Source of the DNA: Rhizobacter terrae | GTDB taxonomy: Bacteria > Pseudomonadota > Gammaproteobacteria > Burkholderiales > Burkholderiaceae_C | DNA length: 64,000 nucleotides | Assembly (NCBI RefSeq): GCF_003852895.1 | Contig: NZ_QUSW01000008.1 | Location: forward strand, 248,001-312,000 | Reading direction: 5' to 3' | Shown here: positions 1 to 8,761 of the stretch, piece after piece | Layout: each line of letters starts with the position of its first letter | How positions within the stretch are numbered: the first letter of the stretch is position 1 | The notes under the pieces: model-generated | Told to the model about the DNA's origin: nothing | Seen by the model: the letters and a program-made list of their open reading frames with translations, nothing else | Database searches by the model: none | Position numbers and translations under genes: made by a program

Positions 1-615
1 CGTGTCGACGTTCAGCTCCATCTGCTCGCAGTAGGCGTAGATGTCCTCGAACAGCGGATCGAACTCGTTCACCGCGTCGATGGAATAGGCCTGGCGCGAG
101 GTTTCCGCACGGCCGCTGCGGCCCTTGGGTGGACCCAGCGGCGTGTTCGGGTCGGTGTTGCGCTCCACGAGGTAGAACTCGAGCTCCGGCGCGACCACGG
201 GGTCCCAGCCCTCGTCGTCGTAGAGCTGGCAGATGCGCTTGAGCACCGAGCGCGGCGCGTAGGGAATGATGTTGCCGTCGCGGTCGAAGCAGTCGTGGAT
301 GACCTGCGCGGTCGGGTCCACCGCCCAGGGCACGATGCGCACCGTGCTCGGGTCCGGCCGCAGGTGCATGTCGCGGTCGGTGCGGTGGATGACGTCGTAG
401 TAGGGGCCTTCCTCCGGGAACTCGCCCGTCACGCCGATGGCGACGATCGCCTCGGGCAGCCGCATGCCGCGGTCTTCAGTGAATTTCTCGCGCGGCAGGA
501 TCTTGCCGCGTGCCACGCCGGTGAGGTCGGGCACGAGGCACTCGATCTCGGTCACGCGGCGCTCGTTGAGCCACTGCTCCAGCTCGCTGAATGTGAAGTT
601 GTCTCGAACCACCAT
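1..615 (-). CDS. Glutamine synthetase family protein, N-terminal part (PuuA-like, cut by window edge)
   Basis: The first 205 codons of a glutamine synthetase-type ligase are present; the rest lies left of position 1. The start is an ATG at 615-613. The N-terminal beta-grasp region is recognisable (VTEIECLVPDLTGVARGK near residues 16-33, then DVIHRTDRDMHLRPDPST), as is the beginning of the catalytic barrel with VVAPELEFYLVE, whose glutamates bind metal in this family. PuuD and a putrescine-type aminotransferase lie upstream on the same strand, so gamma-glutamylputrescine synthetase is the likely role: ATP-dependent joining of glutamate to putrescine or another amine. Ordinary GlnA is less likely because the N-terminus resembles the PuuA/GlnA3 group and the neighbours are catabolic. 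The exact substrate is inferred. Confidence 0.88.
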   Translation of the reverse strand, partial: MVVRDNFTFSELEQWLNERRVTEIECLVPDLTGVARGKILPREKFTEDRGMRLPEAIVAIGVTGEFPEEGPYYDVIHRTDRDMHLRPDPSTVRIVPWAVDPTAQVIHDCFDRDGNIIPYAPRSVLKRICQLYDDEGWDPVVAPELEFYLVERNTDPNTPLGPPKGRSGRAETSRQAYSIDAVNEFDPLFEDIYAYCEQMELNVDT

Positions 616-674
616 GAGTCACCTGTCTGAGTCTGTGTCGGGCACCGGCGGCGCCAGTGCTCCCGTTTCATCGC

Positions 675-704
675 TAGGTTGCCGCAGGGGCTGGCGCCAA
701 CCTA
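675..704. repeat. Overlapping inverted repeats between puuD and the glutamine synthetase gene
   Basis: TAGGTTG at 675-681 pairs with CAACCTA at 698-704, and GGCGCCAG at 650-657 pairs with CTGGCGCC at 691-698. The two hairpins share bases and cannot form together. They lie in the 86-bp gap and run into the stop codon of the upstream gene. There is no T-run, so a simple terminator is not supported; a processing or attenuation structure is possible but unproven. Confidence 0.3.
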
Positions 705-1472
705 TCGGTCAGGCTCGGGCGCGGTTCGGTGACGGTCTCGGTAGGTTCGGCAAGCGTCGCCGAAGGCAGTGAACAGCTTCATGGACACCGGGTTGGTGGC
801 CGCCTGCCACTCGGGGTGCCATTGCACGCACAGGTTGAACGCGGTGGCCTTCTCCACCGTGAAGGCTTCGACGAGTCCATCGGGCGCGCGCGCTTCCACG
901 CGCAGGCCCGGCGCCAGGCGGTTCACGCCCTGGCCATGGACGGAATTCACGGTGATTTCCTTCGCGTCGAGCACGCGCTCCAGCAGACCGCCGGGCATGA
1001 CATCGACCGGGTGGGCCATGCCGTAGGTGACCTCGGGTGCGGCATCCTTTGCGCCGCGGTGGTCGCGCTGGCCGGGCACCTCATGCACGGCCTGGTGCAG
1101 GCTGCCACCCAGCGCCACGTTGGCTTCCTGGAAACCGCGGCAGATGGCGAAGAGCGGAATGCCGCGCTGGATCACCTGCGGAATCAGCGGCAGCGTCCAG
1201 GTGTCGCGTTCGGGGTCCAGGGGCAGGGCGGTGTCGTGCACCTCCTCGCCGAAGTGCACGGGGTGCACGTTCGAAGGCGAGCCCGTGAGCAGCACGCCGT
1301 CGGCGGCATCGAGCAGGTCGTCGATCTCATCGGCCGCGAGGGACGGCACGACCAGCGGCAGGCACCCGGCCAGCCGCACGGCTTCGACGTACTTTTTCCC
1401 GGCGACATGGAACGGGTGCTGACCGAGCACCCGGTTGCATGCGGGAATGAGGACCACAGGTTTGCGCTTCAT
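702..1472 (-). CDS. puuD: Gamma-glutamyl-gamma-aminobutyrate hydrolase family (class I amidotransferase)
   Basis: This 256-residue cytoplasmic hydrolase is expected to cleave gamma-glutamyl-GABA to glutamate and GABA in the gamma-glutamylated putrescine pathway. The class I glutamine amidotransferase fold shows LLTGSPSNVHP (about 61-71, oxyanion strand), the nucleophile elbow FAICRGFQE with Cys111, and the His/Glu of the triad in QWHPEW (about 217-222). Length is typical of PuuD. It lies between the omega-aminotransferase gene (65 bp upstream) and the PuuA-like synthetase gene (86 bp downstream), all on one strand, which supports a single catabolic operon. The ATG at 1472 begins a normal family N-terminus (KRKPVVLIPACNR). 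Confidence 0.9.
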   Translation of the reverse strand: MKRKPVVLIPACNRVLGQHPFHVAGKKYVEAVRLAGCLPLVVPSLAADEIDDLLDAADGVLLTGSPSNVHPVHFGEEVHDTALPLDPERDTWTLPLIPQVIQRGIPLFAICRGFQEANVALGGSLHQAVHEVPGQRDHRGAKDAAPEVTYGMAHPVDVMPGGLLERVLDAKEITVNSVHGQGVNRLAPGLRVEARAPDGLVEAFTVEKATAFNLCVQWHPEWQAATNPVSMKLFTAFGDACRTYRDRHRTAPEPDR

Positions 1473-1537
1473 GATTCGTTGGCGCGCACAGAGATTTCTT
1501 TATGCCACAAACCGGGCAAGGCATGTGCCCAAGGGTT

Positions 1538-2842
1538 TCACGCTGCGCGCTGAATGGCACCTTTCAGCGTGCTCACGATCTGCTCGATGTGCGAGGCCTC
1601 GATGATGAGCGGCGGCGACAGGGCCACCGTGTCGCCCGTGGTGCGCACGAGCACGCCTTTTTCCCAACAGTCCAGGAACACCGAGAACGCTCGCTTGCCG
1701 GGTTCGCCCGGAATCGGTGCGAGCTCGATGCCGCCCACCAGGCCGATGTTGCGCACGTCGATGACGTTGGGCAGGCCTTCGAGCGAATGCACGGCCTGCT
1801 CGAAGGTGGAGGCCATCTTGGCGCCGCGCGTCAGAAGGCCTTCGTCCGCATAGGTCTCCAGCGTCGCCAGTCCTGCCGCGCAAGCCAGCGGATGCGCCGA
1901 GTAGGTGTAGCCGTGGAAGAACTCGATGAGGTGCTCCGGCCCGTTCATGAACGCATCGTGGATCTGCTGCTTGGCGAACACCGCGCCCATGGGCACGGCG
2001 CCGTTGGTCAGGCCCTTGGCGACCGTCATGAGGTCGGGCGTGACGCCGAAGTGTTCGGCCGCGAAGGGCGATCCCAGGCGGCCGAAGCCGGTGATGACCT
2101 CGTCGAAGATCAGCAGGATGCCGTGCTTGTCGCAGATCTCGCGAAGGCGCTGCAGGTAGCCCTTGGGCGGGATGAGCACGCCGGTGGAGCCGGCCACCGG
2201 TTCGACGATGACGGCGGCGATGGTCGAGGCATCGTGCAGTGCCACCAGCCGTTCGAGGTCGTCCGCCAGCTCCGCGCCATTGGCCGGCTGGCCGCGCGAA
2301 TTGAAGTTGCGCGGGTCGTGTGTGTGGCGGATGTGGTCCACGCCGCTGAGCATCGTGCCGAACATCTTGCGGTTGGCCACCATGCCGCCCACCGAGATGC
2401 CGCCGAAGTTCACGCCGTGGTAGCCGCGCTCGCGGCCGATGAGCCGGGTGCGCTGGCCTTCGCCGCGCACGCGGTGGTACGCGATGGCCATCTTCAGCGC
2501 GGTTTCCACCGACTCGGAGCCGGAATTGGTGAAGAAGACCTTGTTCATGCCCTCAGGCGTGATCTTCACGAGTTCTTCGGCCAGCTCGAAGGCCTTGGGG
2601 TGCCCCATGTTGAAGGGAGGCGCGAAATCCATCTCCGCCGCCTGGTCCTGGATGGCCTGGGTGATCTTCTGGCGCCCATGCCCCGCGTTCACGCACCACA
2701 GGCCGGCGATGCCGTCGAGGATCTGCCGGCCCTCGGGCGTCCAGAAGTGCATGCCCTGGGCTTTGCTGAGCAGGCGCGGCGACTTCTTGAACTGCCGGTT
2801 GGCGGTGAAGGGCATCCAGTACGCGTCGAGGTTCTTTTGCAT
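1538..2842 (-). CDS. Omega-amino acid/putrescine-pyruvate aminotransferase (class III, PLP)
   Basis: This is a 434-residue class III aminotransferase. It shows the PLP-phosphate contact FFTNSGSESVETALK (103-117), the YHG motif at 141-143, cofactor Asp247 in LLIFDEVITGFGRLG and the Schiff-base lysine Lys276 in TVAKGLTNGAVPMGAV. The start MQKNLDAYWMPFTANRQFK and WTPEGRQILDGIAGLWCVNAGHGR are characteristic of beta-alanine/putrescine:pyruvate aminotransferases (SpuC-like). The likely reaction moves the amino group of putrescine or a gamma-glutamylated or beta-amino substrate to pyruvate, giving alanine. It is the first gene of the leftward putrescine operon and divergent from an Lrp-type regulator that probably controls it. 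Substrate choice within the family is not certain. Confidence 0.88.
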   Translation of the reverse strand: MQKNLDAYWMPFTANRQFKKSPRLLSKAQGMHFWTPEGRQILDGIAGLWCVNAGHGRQKITQAIQDQAAEMDFAPPFNMGHPKAFELAEELVKITPEGMNKVFFTNSGSESVETALKMAIAYHRVRGEGQRTRLIGRERGYHGVNFGGISVGGMVANRKMFGTMLSGVDHIRHTHDPRNFNSRGQPANGAELADDLERLVALHDASTIAAVIVEPVAGSTGVLIPPKGYLQRLREICDKHGILLIFDEVITGFGRLGSPFAAEHFGVTPDLMTVAKGLTNGAVPMGAVFAKQQIHDAFMNGPEHLIEFFHGYTYSAHPLACAAGLATLETYADEGLLTRGAKMASTFEQAVHSLEGLPNVIDVRNIGLVGGIELAPIPGEPGKRAFSVFLDCWEKGVLVRTTGDTVALSPPLIIEASHIEQIVSTLKGAIQRAA

Positions 2843-2963
2843 GCGAATCTCCTGCCGCGCGCCCCGGGGATGGGCCGCGCTCCACAGCCATGCAGTCTAG
2901 TGTGGAGGCCGTGAAATTTGGTTGCGCTTCCGATTGCCCCTTGGGCCCACGGGCGCAATATCA

Positions 2964-2989
2964 TGCGAATCCAATGAGGATTATTCGCA
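2964..2989. promoter_or_regulatory. Lrp/AsnC-type operator candidate
   Basis: TGCGAAT (2964-2970) and ATTCGCA (2983-2989) form a perfect 7-bp inverted repeat in AT-rich sequence, ending 4 bases before the regulator's ATG at 2994 and about 120 bp upstream of the divergent aminotransferase start. Lrp-family proteins bind such dyads and commonly autoregulate. Binding here is inferred from position and symmetry. Confidence 0.5.
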
Positions 2990-2993
2990 CAAT

Positions 2994-3473
2994 ATGGCGT
3001 CAGAGTCGAATGCGGTGAAATTGGATGCGATCGACCGGTCCATCCTGAGGGTGCTGCAGTCAGAAGGCAAGGTGTCCAACGTGGAGTTGGCGCAACGCGT
3101 CCATCTGTCGCCGTCGGCCTGCCTGCGGCGGGTCAAGTCGCTGGAAGACAGTGGCGTGATCCAGCAGTACGTGGCGCTGGTGAATCCGAAGATGGTGGGG
3201 CGATCGGGCACCAGCTTCACCATCGTCAACCTGGAGAAGCTGACGCAAAAGGCGATGGCCGCCTTCGAGCAGGCCGTGCGGGATGTGCCCGAGGTGCTGG
3301 AATGCGTGTACGTGGCCGGCAGCAACGACTACCTGCTGCGTTTTGCGTATGCCGATTCGGCCGACCTTGAACGCTTCCACGTCGAGGTGCTCGAACGCCT
3401 GCCGGGCGTGGTGCGGACGAACTCGATGCTCGTGCTGCGCACGGTCAAGAAAACGACGGCCCTGGATCTCTGA
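2994..3473 (+). CDS. Lrp/AsnC family transcriptional regulator
   Basis: This 159-residue regulator has an N-terminal AsnC-type winged helix (LDAIDRSILRVLQSEGKVSN, then LAQRVHLSPSACLRRVKSLED as the recognition helix region) and a C-terminal RAM ligand-binding domain (VPEVLECVYVAGSNDYLLR through LERLPGVVRTNSMLVLRTVKK). An in-frame upstream ATG at 2922 would add 24 residues unlike the family, so the ATG at 2994 is preferred; it gives the normal length. The gene is divergent from the putrescine aminotransferase and 2 bp from the following amidotransferase. It likely senses an amino acid or polyamine product and controls both directions; the ligand is unknown. Confidence 0.9.
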   Translation: MASESNAVKLDAIDRSILRVLQSEGKVSNVELAQRVHLSPSACLRRVKSLEDSGVIQQYVALVNPKMVGRSGTSFTIVNLEKLTQKAMAAFEQAVRDVPEVLECVYVAGSNDYLLRFAYADSADLERFHVEVLERLPGVVRTNSMLVLRTVKKTTALDL

Positions 3474-3475
3474 AC

Positions 3476-4189
3476 ATGAAACCCATCCTCATCCTCCAGC
3501 ACTTGCACAACGACGGCCCGGCCTACCTTCGCACCTGGTTGCTGGAGCAGGGCCTGCCCTTCGAGGTTCGCAACACGCAAGCGGGGGACGAGTATCCCGA
3601 CAGCATGGTCGGCCATTCGGCACTGGCGGTGCTGGGCGGCGAGATGAGCGCGAACGATCCGTTGCCGTCACTGCGTCAGGCGGAGCAACTGATCCGCGAT
3701 GCGATGGCGAAGGACCTGCCGGTCATCGGCCATTGTCTCGGCGGGCAGTTGATGGCGAGAGCGCTGGGGGCGGCGGTGAAAGCCTCATCCTTGCCGGAAA
3801 TCGGCTGGCATGCAATCGAGATCGGGGACAGCGCCGAAGCCCGCCGCTGGCTGGGCGACGGCGTGGAGGCCCCGGTGTTCCAGTGGCACGAGGAGTCCTT
3901 CGACATTCCGCCAGGTGCGACGCTTCTGGCAGGCAACGAGTCCTGTCCGAACCAGGCGTTCTCGATCGGGCAGCACCTGGCGATGCAGTTCCACGTCGAG
4001 CTGGACGAGGCCAAGCTGGAAGCGTGGTGCGAAGAGCTGGACCGTGCCACGCACCATGTGCCGACACAGCATTCGCCGGACCGGATCCGGACCGACAGCG
4101 CCCGGTGGCTGCAGGGGCAGCACCAATTGGCGGATCGCATCTACCGGCAATGGCTGGGGCTGCCGGTTCGGGTCGAACGGCGCGCCTAG
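3476..4189 (+). CDS. Type 1 glutamine amidotransferase (GuaA-like GATase domain) protein
   Basis: A stand-alone class I amidotransferase of 237 residues. It shows LAVLGGEMSAND (about 50-61), the nucleophile elbow VIGHCLGGQLMA with Cys87, and a His-x-Glu pair in MQFHVELDE (about 170). This group is often annotated GMP synthase-like, but it has no synthetase domain and is usually found beside polyamine or amino-acid degradation genes; gamma-glutamyl bond hydrolysis is the likely chemistry. It follows the Lrp regulator by 2 bp, so the two are co-transcribed. It is distinct from the PuuD homologue on the other strand, so the locus carries two separate gamma-glutamyl hydrolase-like proteins. Substrate unknown. 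Confidence 0.82.
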   Translation: MKPILILQHLHNDGPAYLRTWLLEQGLPFEVRNTQAGDEYPDSMVGHSALAVLGGEMSANDPLPSLRQAEQLIRDAMAKDLPVIGHCLGGQLMARALGAAVKASSLPEIGWHAIEIGDSAEARRWLGDGVEAPVFQWHEESFDIPPGATLLAGNESCPNQAFSIGQHLAMQFHVELDEAKLEAWCEELDRATHHVPTQHSPDRIRTDSARWLQGQHQLADRIYRQWLGLPVRVERRA

Positions 4190-4345
4190 TGCGGTGCGGT
4201 CGACGTTTCACGATCAGAAATCTGCATTTCATATCGCGAGATGAGGGCATGCTGCATCGCCGCAATATTTTTCATGACGGCAAATGACATTTCGAATCAT
4301 GAAACGAAACGGCTAAGTCATTGATTCAAAACAACAACATTTTTA

Positions 4346-4359
4346 GTCTTATATAAGAC
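4346..4359. promoter_or_regulatory. Perfect 14-bp palindrome upstream of isocitrate lyase
   Basis: GTCTTATATAAGAC is a perfect palindrome about 90 bp upstream of the aceA start, in a locally AT-rich region. A dyad of this size and position is typical of a dimeric regulator site. The regulator is not encoded beside it. Regulators of acetate, glyoxylate or propionate metabolism are reasonable candidates; this is inference. Confidence 0.5.
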
Positions 4360-4450
4360 ACAAGTCTTCCCAAGCCGCGCGCACATCCGTATTCTTGGCT
4401 CCAGAGATTTCGCTTTTTCTTCGTTTCCTTTCTCACCTCTGGAGATCCAC

Positions 4451-5749
<1,299 letters not shown>

Positions 5750-5775
5750 TCCGTTTCGCTACCCGGTCCCAGAGG

Positions 5776-5807
5776 AGCCCGGAGACCGCAAGGTTTCCGG
5801 GCTTTTT
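5776..5807 (+). terminator. Intrinsic terminator of aceA
   Basis: AGCCCGGAGACC (5776-5787) and GGTTTCCGGGCT (5792-5803) form a 12-bp stem with one G-T pair and a GCAA loop, followed by TTTTT to 5807. It begins 27 bp after the aceA stop. This is a textbook Rho-independent terminator. Confidence 0.93.
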
Positions 5808-5846
5808 GCTGTTTCCGAACGAACCTTCACGCTGCATACTCGCCCG

Positions 5847-7541
5847 ATGCCAGCAGCAACCCCAGGCATGCCCACCCGCAGCAAGCGAGCCGTTCTCGAA
5901 GAGGCCCGCGCGTTTCTGGACGCAGCGCGGCAGGCCAGGGTGGCGGGGGATCATCGCCTTGGCGTCGACCAGGCAACGCGAGCGCTGGCGCTCGCCGAAG
6001 CGGCCGGCCAGCAGGGGCTGAAGGCCGCGGCGCTGTCGGTGCTGGCACTCAACGAATTCCGCCTGTCCGACTCCGAGACCGCCATCAAGCATTGCCAGCA
6101 GGCCTTGCCGCTGCTCAAGCGCGCCCGTGATGCCGCCGAGCGCACCCAGGTGCTGTGCACATTGGTGCTGGCCCACAACGACATGGGCCTGTATTCGGAT
6201 GCGCTGGTGTACGCCACCCAGGCCATCGAATCGGCCAAGCTCGCCAACGACCCGTCGCTCATGAGCTGGGCGCTCAACCGAGCGGGCCTCACCTACGAGG
6301 AGCTGGGCGATCCATCGCGCGGCGAACCGCTGATGCTGCAGGCGCTGGAGATCGCCCGCGAGATCAACGGCGGCGAAGAGATGTTCAGCGCGCTCAACAA
6401 CCTGTGCAGCAACCTGCTGCACGTGGCCAAGTCGCAGGCGGCCGAACTCCAGCGCGCCACCTTGCTGCGCGCCCTGCAGTACGGCACCGAGGCGCTGGTG
6501 TTGGCGGACGCGTCGGGCAACGGGCATCGCCAGGCGGTGTGCCTGGGCAACCTGGCCAATGCGCACACCGGCTTGGGCAGCTACGAGGATGCGCTTGGAT
6601 GCATCGAGCGGCAGGATGCACTGGCCCGCGGCAACGGCTACCGCGGCATGCTGCTGACCGCCGTGACCAATCGCGCCGAGCTGGAGCGCCACCGTGGTGA
6701 CCTCACGGCGGCGATCACGCTGTACTCCAAGGCGCTGGACCAGGCTCACGATACCGACGACCACGCGATGCTCTTCGAGATGCACCAGGGCCTGTACCAG
6801 AGCTACAAGCAACTGGGCGACCTTGCCAACGCGCTCAAGCACCACGAGGCCATGCTGCCGCTGGAGCGCGAGGAGATGAAGCAGCGTGCCGACCGGCAGG
6901 CGAGGCTGCTGCTGAACCGCATCGAGATGGAGAACGCCCAGGCCGCCGCCGAGCGCGCCCGGCTGGATGCGCAGGTGCAGCGCCTGCGCGCGGCCCAGCT
7001 CGAATCGGAAAACCAGCTGCTCGCCACCAAGGCGCTGGAGCTGGGCAAGCATGCGATGGAAGACCAGCTCACCGGGCTGGCCAATCGCCGCCGCGTGGAC
7101 CACGAACTGCCTGCGCAGCTGGCCGTGGCCCGCGAGCGCCACGCGGCGCTGAGCCTGGCTGCAGTAGACCTGGACCACTTCAAGCAGGTGAACGACCGGT
7201 TCGGCCATGCGGTGGGCGACGACGTGCTCAAGGCCATCGCCAGGCTGCTCACCGAGAACACCCGCAGCACCGACCTGCTGGCGCGCATGGGCGGCGAGGA
7301 GTTCATCGTGCTCTTCGTGGGCACCCCGCTGCCGGTGGCGGCGGACATCTGCGAGCGCCTGCGGCAGGCGGTGCAGGCCTACGACTGGGGCGGCGTCGCG
7401 ACCGGCCTTCGCGTGACCATCAGCGTGGGCCTGTGCGATGCGATGGAAGGCACCGACGTGCGCCAGTTGCTGGAGCGTGCCGATGCCTCGCTGTACGCCG
7501 CCAAGCGGGCGGGCCGCAACCGCGTGGAAGTGGCGGCCTGA
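5847..7541 (+). CDS. TPR-domain diguanylate cyclase
   Basis: A 564-residue soluble protein. Residues about 15-370 are helical tetratricopeptide-like repeats (several A-x-x-A-L-x-x-x-x-x-A patterns, for example YSDALVYATQAIESAKLANDP), followed by a coiled coil (about 345-405, rich in E, Q, A, R). The C-terminal GGDEF domain has an active-type GGEEF (482-486) and an RSTD inhibitory site exactly five residues before it. It is therefore predicted to make cyclic-di-GMP from GTP with product feedback, the TPR part sensing a protein partner. No membrane segments are present, so it is cytoplasmic. The start could also be the ATG at 5868. It converges on the next gene, and the two stop codons share a hairpin. 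Confidence 0.9.
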   Translation: MPAATPGMPTRSKRAVLEEARAFLDAARQARVAGDHRLGVDQATRALALAEAAGQQGLKAAALSVLALNEFRLSDSETAIKHCQQALPLLKRARDAAERTQVLCTLVLAHNDMGLYSDALVYATQAIESAKLANDPSLMSWALNRAGLTYEELGDPSRGEPLMLQALEIAREINGGEEMFSALNNLCSNLLHVAKSQAAELQRATLLRALQYGTEALVLADASGNGHRQAVCLGNLANAHTGLGSYEDALGCIERQDALARGNGYRGMLLTAVTNRAELERHRGDLTAAITLYSKALDQAHDTDDHAMLFEMHQGLYQSYKQLGDLANALKHHEAMLPLEREEMKQRADRQARLLLNRIEMENAQAAAERARLDAQVQRLRAAQLESENQLLATKALELGKHAMEDQLTGLANRRRVDHELPAQLAVARERHAALSLAAVDLDHFKQVNDRFGHAVGDDVLKAIARLLTENTRSTDLLARMGGEEFIVLFVGTPLPVAADICERLRQAVQAYDWGGVATGLRVTISVGLCDAMEGTDVRQLLERADASLYAAKRAGRNRVEVAA

Positions 7542-7559
7542 GCGGCCGCCGGCCGCTCA
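7539..7559. terminator. Perfect 21-bp hairpin holding both convergent stop codons
   Basis: TGAGCGGCCG (7539-7548) is followed by one base and CGGCCGCTCA (7550-7559). The left TGA is the stop of the diguanylate cyclase gene, and the right TCA is the reverse complement of the stop of the opposing gene. A GC-rich perfect stem between convergent genes suggests a bidirectional terminator or mRNA 3'-end stabiliser, although there is no T-run. Confidence 0.55.
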
Positions 7560-8606
7560 CCAGTCGCGGATCTCCGGGTTCACGTAGGTGAAGTGGTTGG
7601 GCACGTCCAGGTTCGTGAATGAGAAGGACAGGCTCACGTCCAGCGAGCTCACCTGGTGCCACCACGCCAGCGGCAGGAACACTGTTTCGCCGGGCTCGAC
7701 CACCACCTCCAGCACGCGCACGCCTTCGAAGCGCGGGTAGCGGGCGAGGTCGGGTGCGTCCAGGTCGAGAGGGCTGAAGACGTTGTTGTGGTTGTACAGG
7801 CGCGGCGTGTCCAGCGGCGAGATGAAGCGCCAGCGCTTGCGGCCCACCACCTGCGTGTGGAACAGCATGATGGTGTCGTGGTGCAGCGGCGTGTTGGTGC
7901 CGCCCGGGCCGAACCAGAACGACGAGCGGCTGCTGAGCTGCGCACGGTCGCAGGCCGGCGGCATGCGGCCGATGTCCGCCAGCAGCGGCGCGAACTCGGG
8001 CCGGCGCAGCACCTCGTTGTTGGCGGTGAGGTAGTAGTCGTTGGTGGGGCCGCCGTTGACCACGCGGTCCACGAAATCGCCCAGGCGCACGGTGCGCTTG
8101 TGCTCCAGCTTGTTCTCCTCGAACTTCGGGTCGTTGCTGCGGCCGTCCTGGATTTCCACGTCGAGGTGGCCGAAGCGCGTCTTCAGGTCCGCAGGCGACC
8201 AGCGCTTCTTCGCGGGCCAGTCGTCGGCGATGTCGGTGAACACCACCGGCCTGCAGCCGCGCACGTAGCGCTCGATGAACTCGTCACGCGATGGCGTCTT
8301 GCGCTTTTCCACCGTGCCGTAGCGGGGCGACGATTCCCACAGCCGCTGCATGTTGCCCACCACCGACTCCAGCTTGCGGTGCAGTTGCTGCATGCGCCGC
8401 GCGGCGCGGTAGGTGGGGTCGTCTTCCATGAGCGCGATGGCCGACTGGCATTCGCGCGGGTCCAGGCCGGCGTTGGTCATGGTCGCCAGCATGGACTGCG
8501 GCGTGCAGTCGCGAAGGCGGTTCTCGGCGATCCACTGCCTCCAGCCGGCGTCGAGTGGGATGTAGGCGAATTCGCGGGGGCGCGGCGCGGGCATCAGTTC
8601 ATTCAT
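7557..8606 (-). CDS. Cupin-like JmjC-type Fe(II)/2-oxoglutarate oxygenase family protein
   Basis: A 349-residue protein with a helical N-terminal region (about 1-95) and a C-terminal cupin_8/JmjC double-stranded beta-helix. It contains FIERYVRGCRPVVFTDIADDWPA (the usual entry to this domain), the iron ligands His242-x-Asp244 in TPLHHDTIML and the distal His317 in LAWWHQVSS. Such proteins hydroxylate amino-acid side chains in proteins or small molecules using 2-oxoglutarate and O2; the substrate cannot be told. WFGPGGTNTPLHHD is typical of bacterial members. It is a single gene, with 155 bp upstream without recognisable coding content. All metal ligands are present, so it should be active. Confidence 0.85.
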   Translation of the reverse strand: MNELMPAPRPREFAYIPLDAGWRQWIAENRLRDCTPQSMLATMTNAGLDPRECQSAIALMEDDPTYRAARRMQQLHRKLESVVGNMQRLWESSPRYGTVEKRKTPSRDEFIERYVRGCRPVVFTDIADDWPAKKRWSPADLKTRFGHLDVEIQDGRSNDPKFEENKLEHKRTVRLGDFVDRVVNGGPTNDYYLTANNEVLRRPEFAPLLADIGRMPPACDRAQLSSRSSFWFGPGGTNTPLHHDTIMLFHTQVVGRKRWRFISPLDTPRLYNHNNVFSPLDLDAPDLARYPRFEGVRVLEVVVEPGETVFLPLAWWHQVSSLDVSLSFSFTNLDVPNHFTYVNPEIRDW

Positions 8607-8761
8607 GGCAGGACGTCTGAGTCTGGGTGGTCTCCGGGAGGGCGTGCTGGGGGGAGGAGACGGGCGCTGGGCGCCTCTGGTGTGGGCCGATGATGCCCGC
8701 GCCGCGCCGGCTTGTCACTCCGGCGAAACGATCGCACACAGATGGCGCGGGAACGGCGCGG

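Noticed and set aside
1502-2914. A 470-codon open frame on the + strand across the aminotransferase gene
   Set aside because: It lies opposite a gene with complete PLP motifs; its product is His/Arg/Ala-rich low-complexity sequence typical of antisense frames in high-GC DNA. Similar long opposite frames at 4433-5743, 5610-7208, 30646-32178, 33339-36122, 36180-37973 and 50192-52141 were rejected for the same reason.
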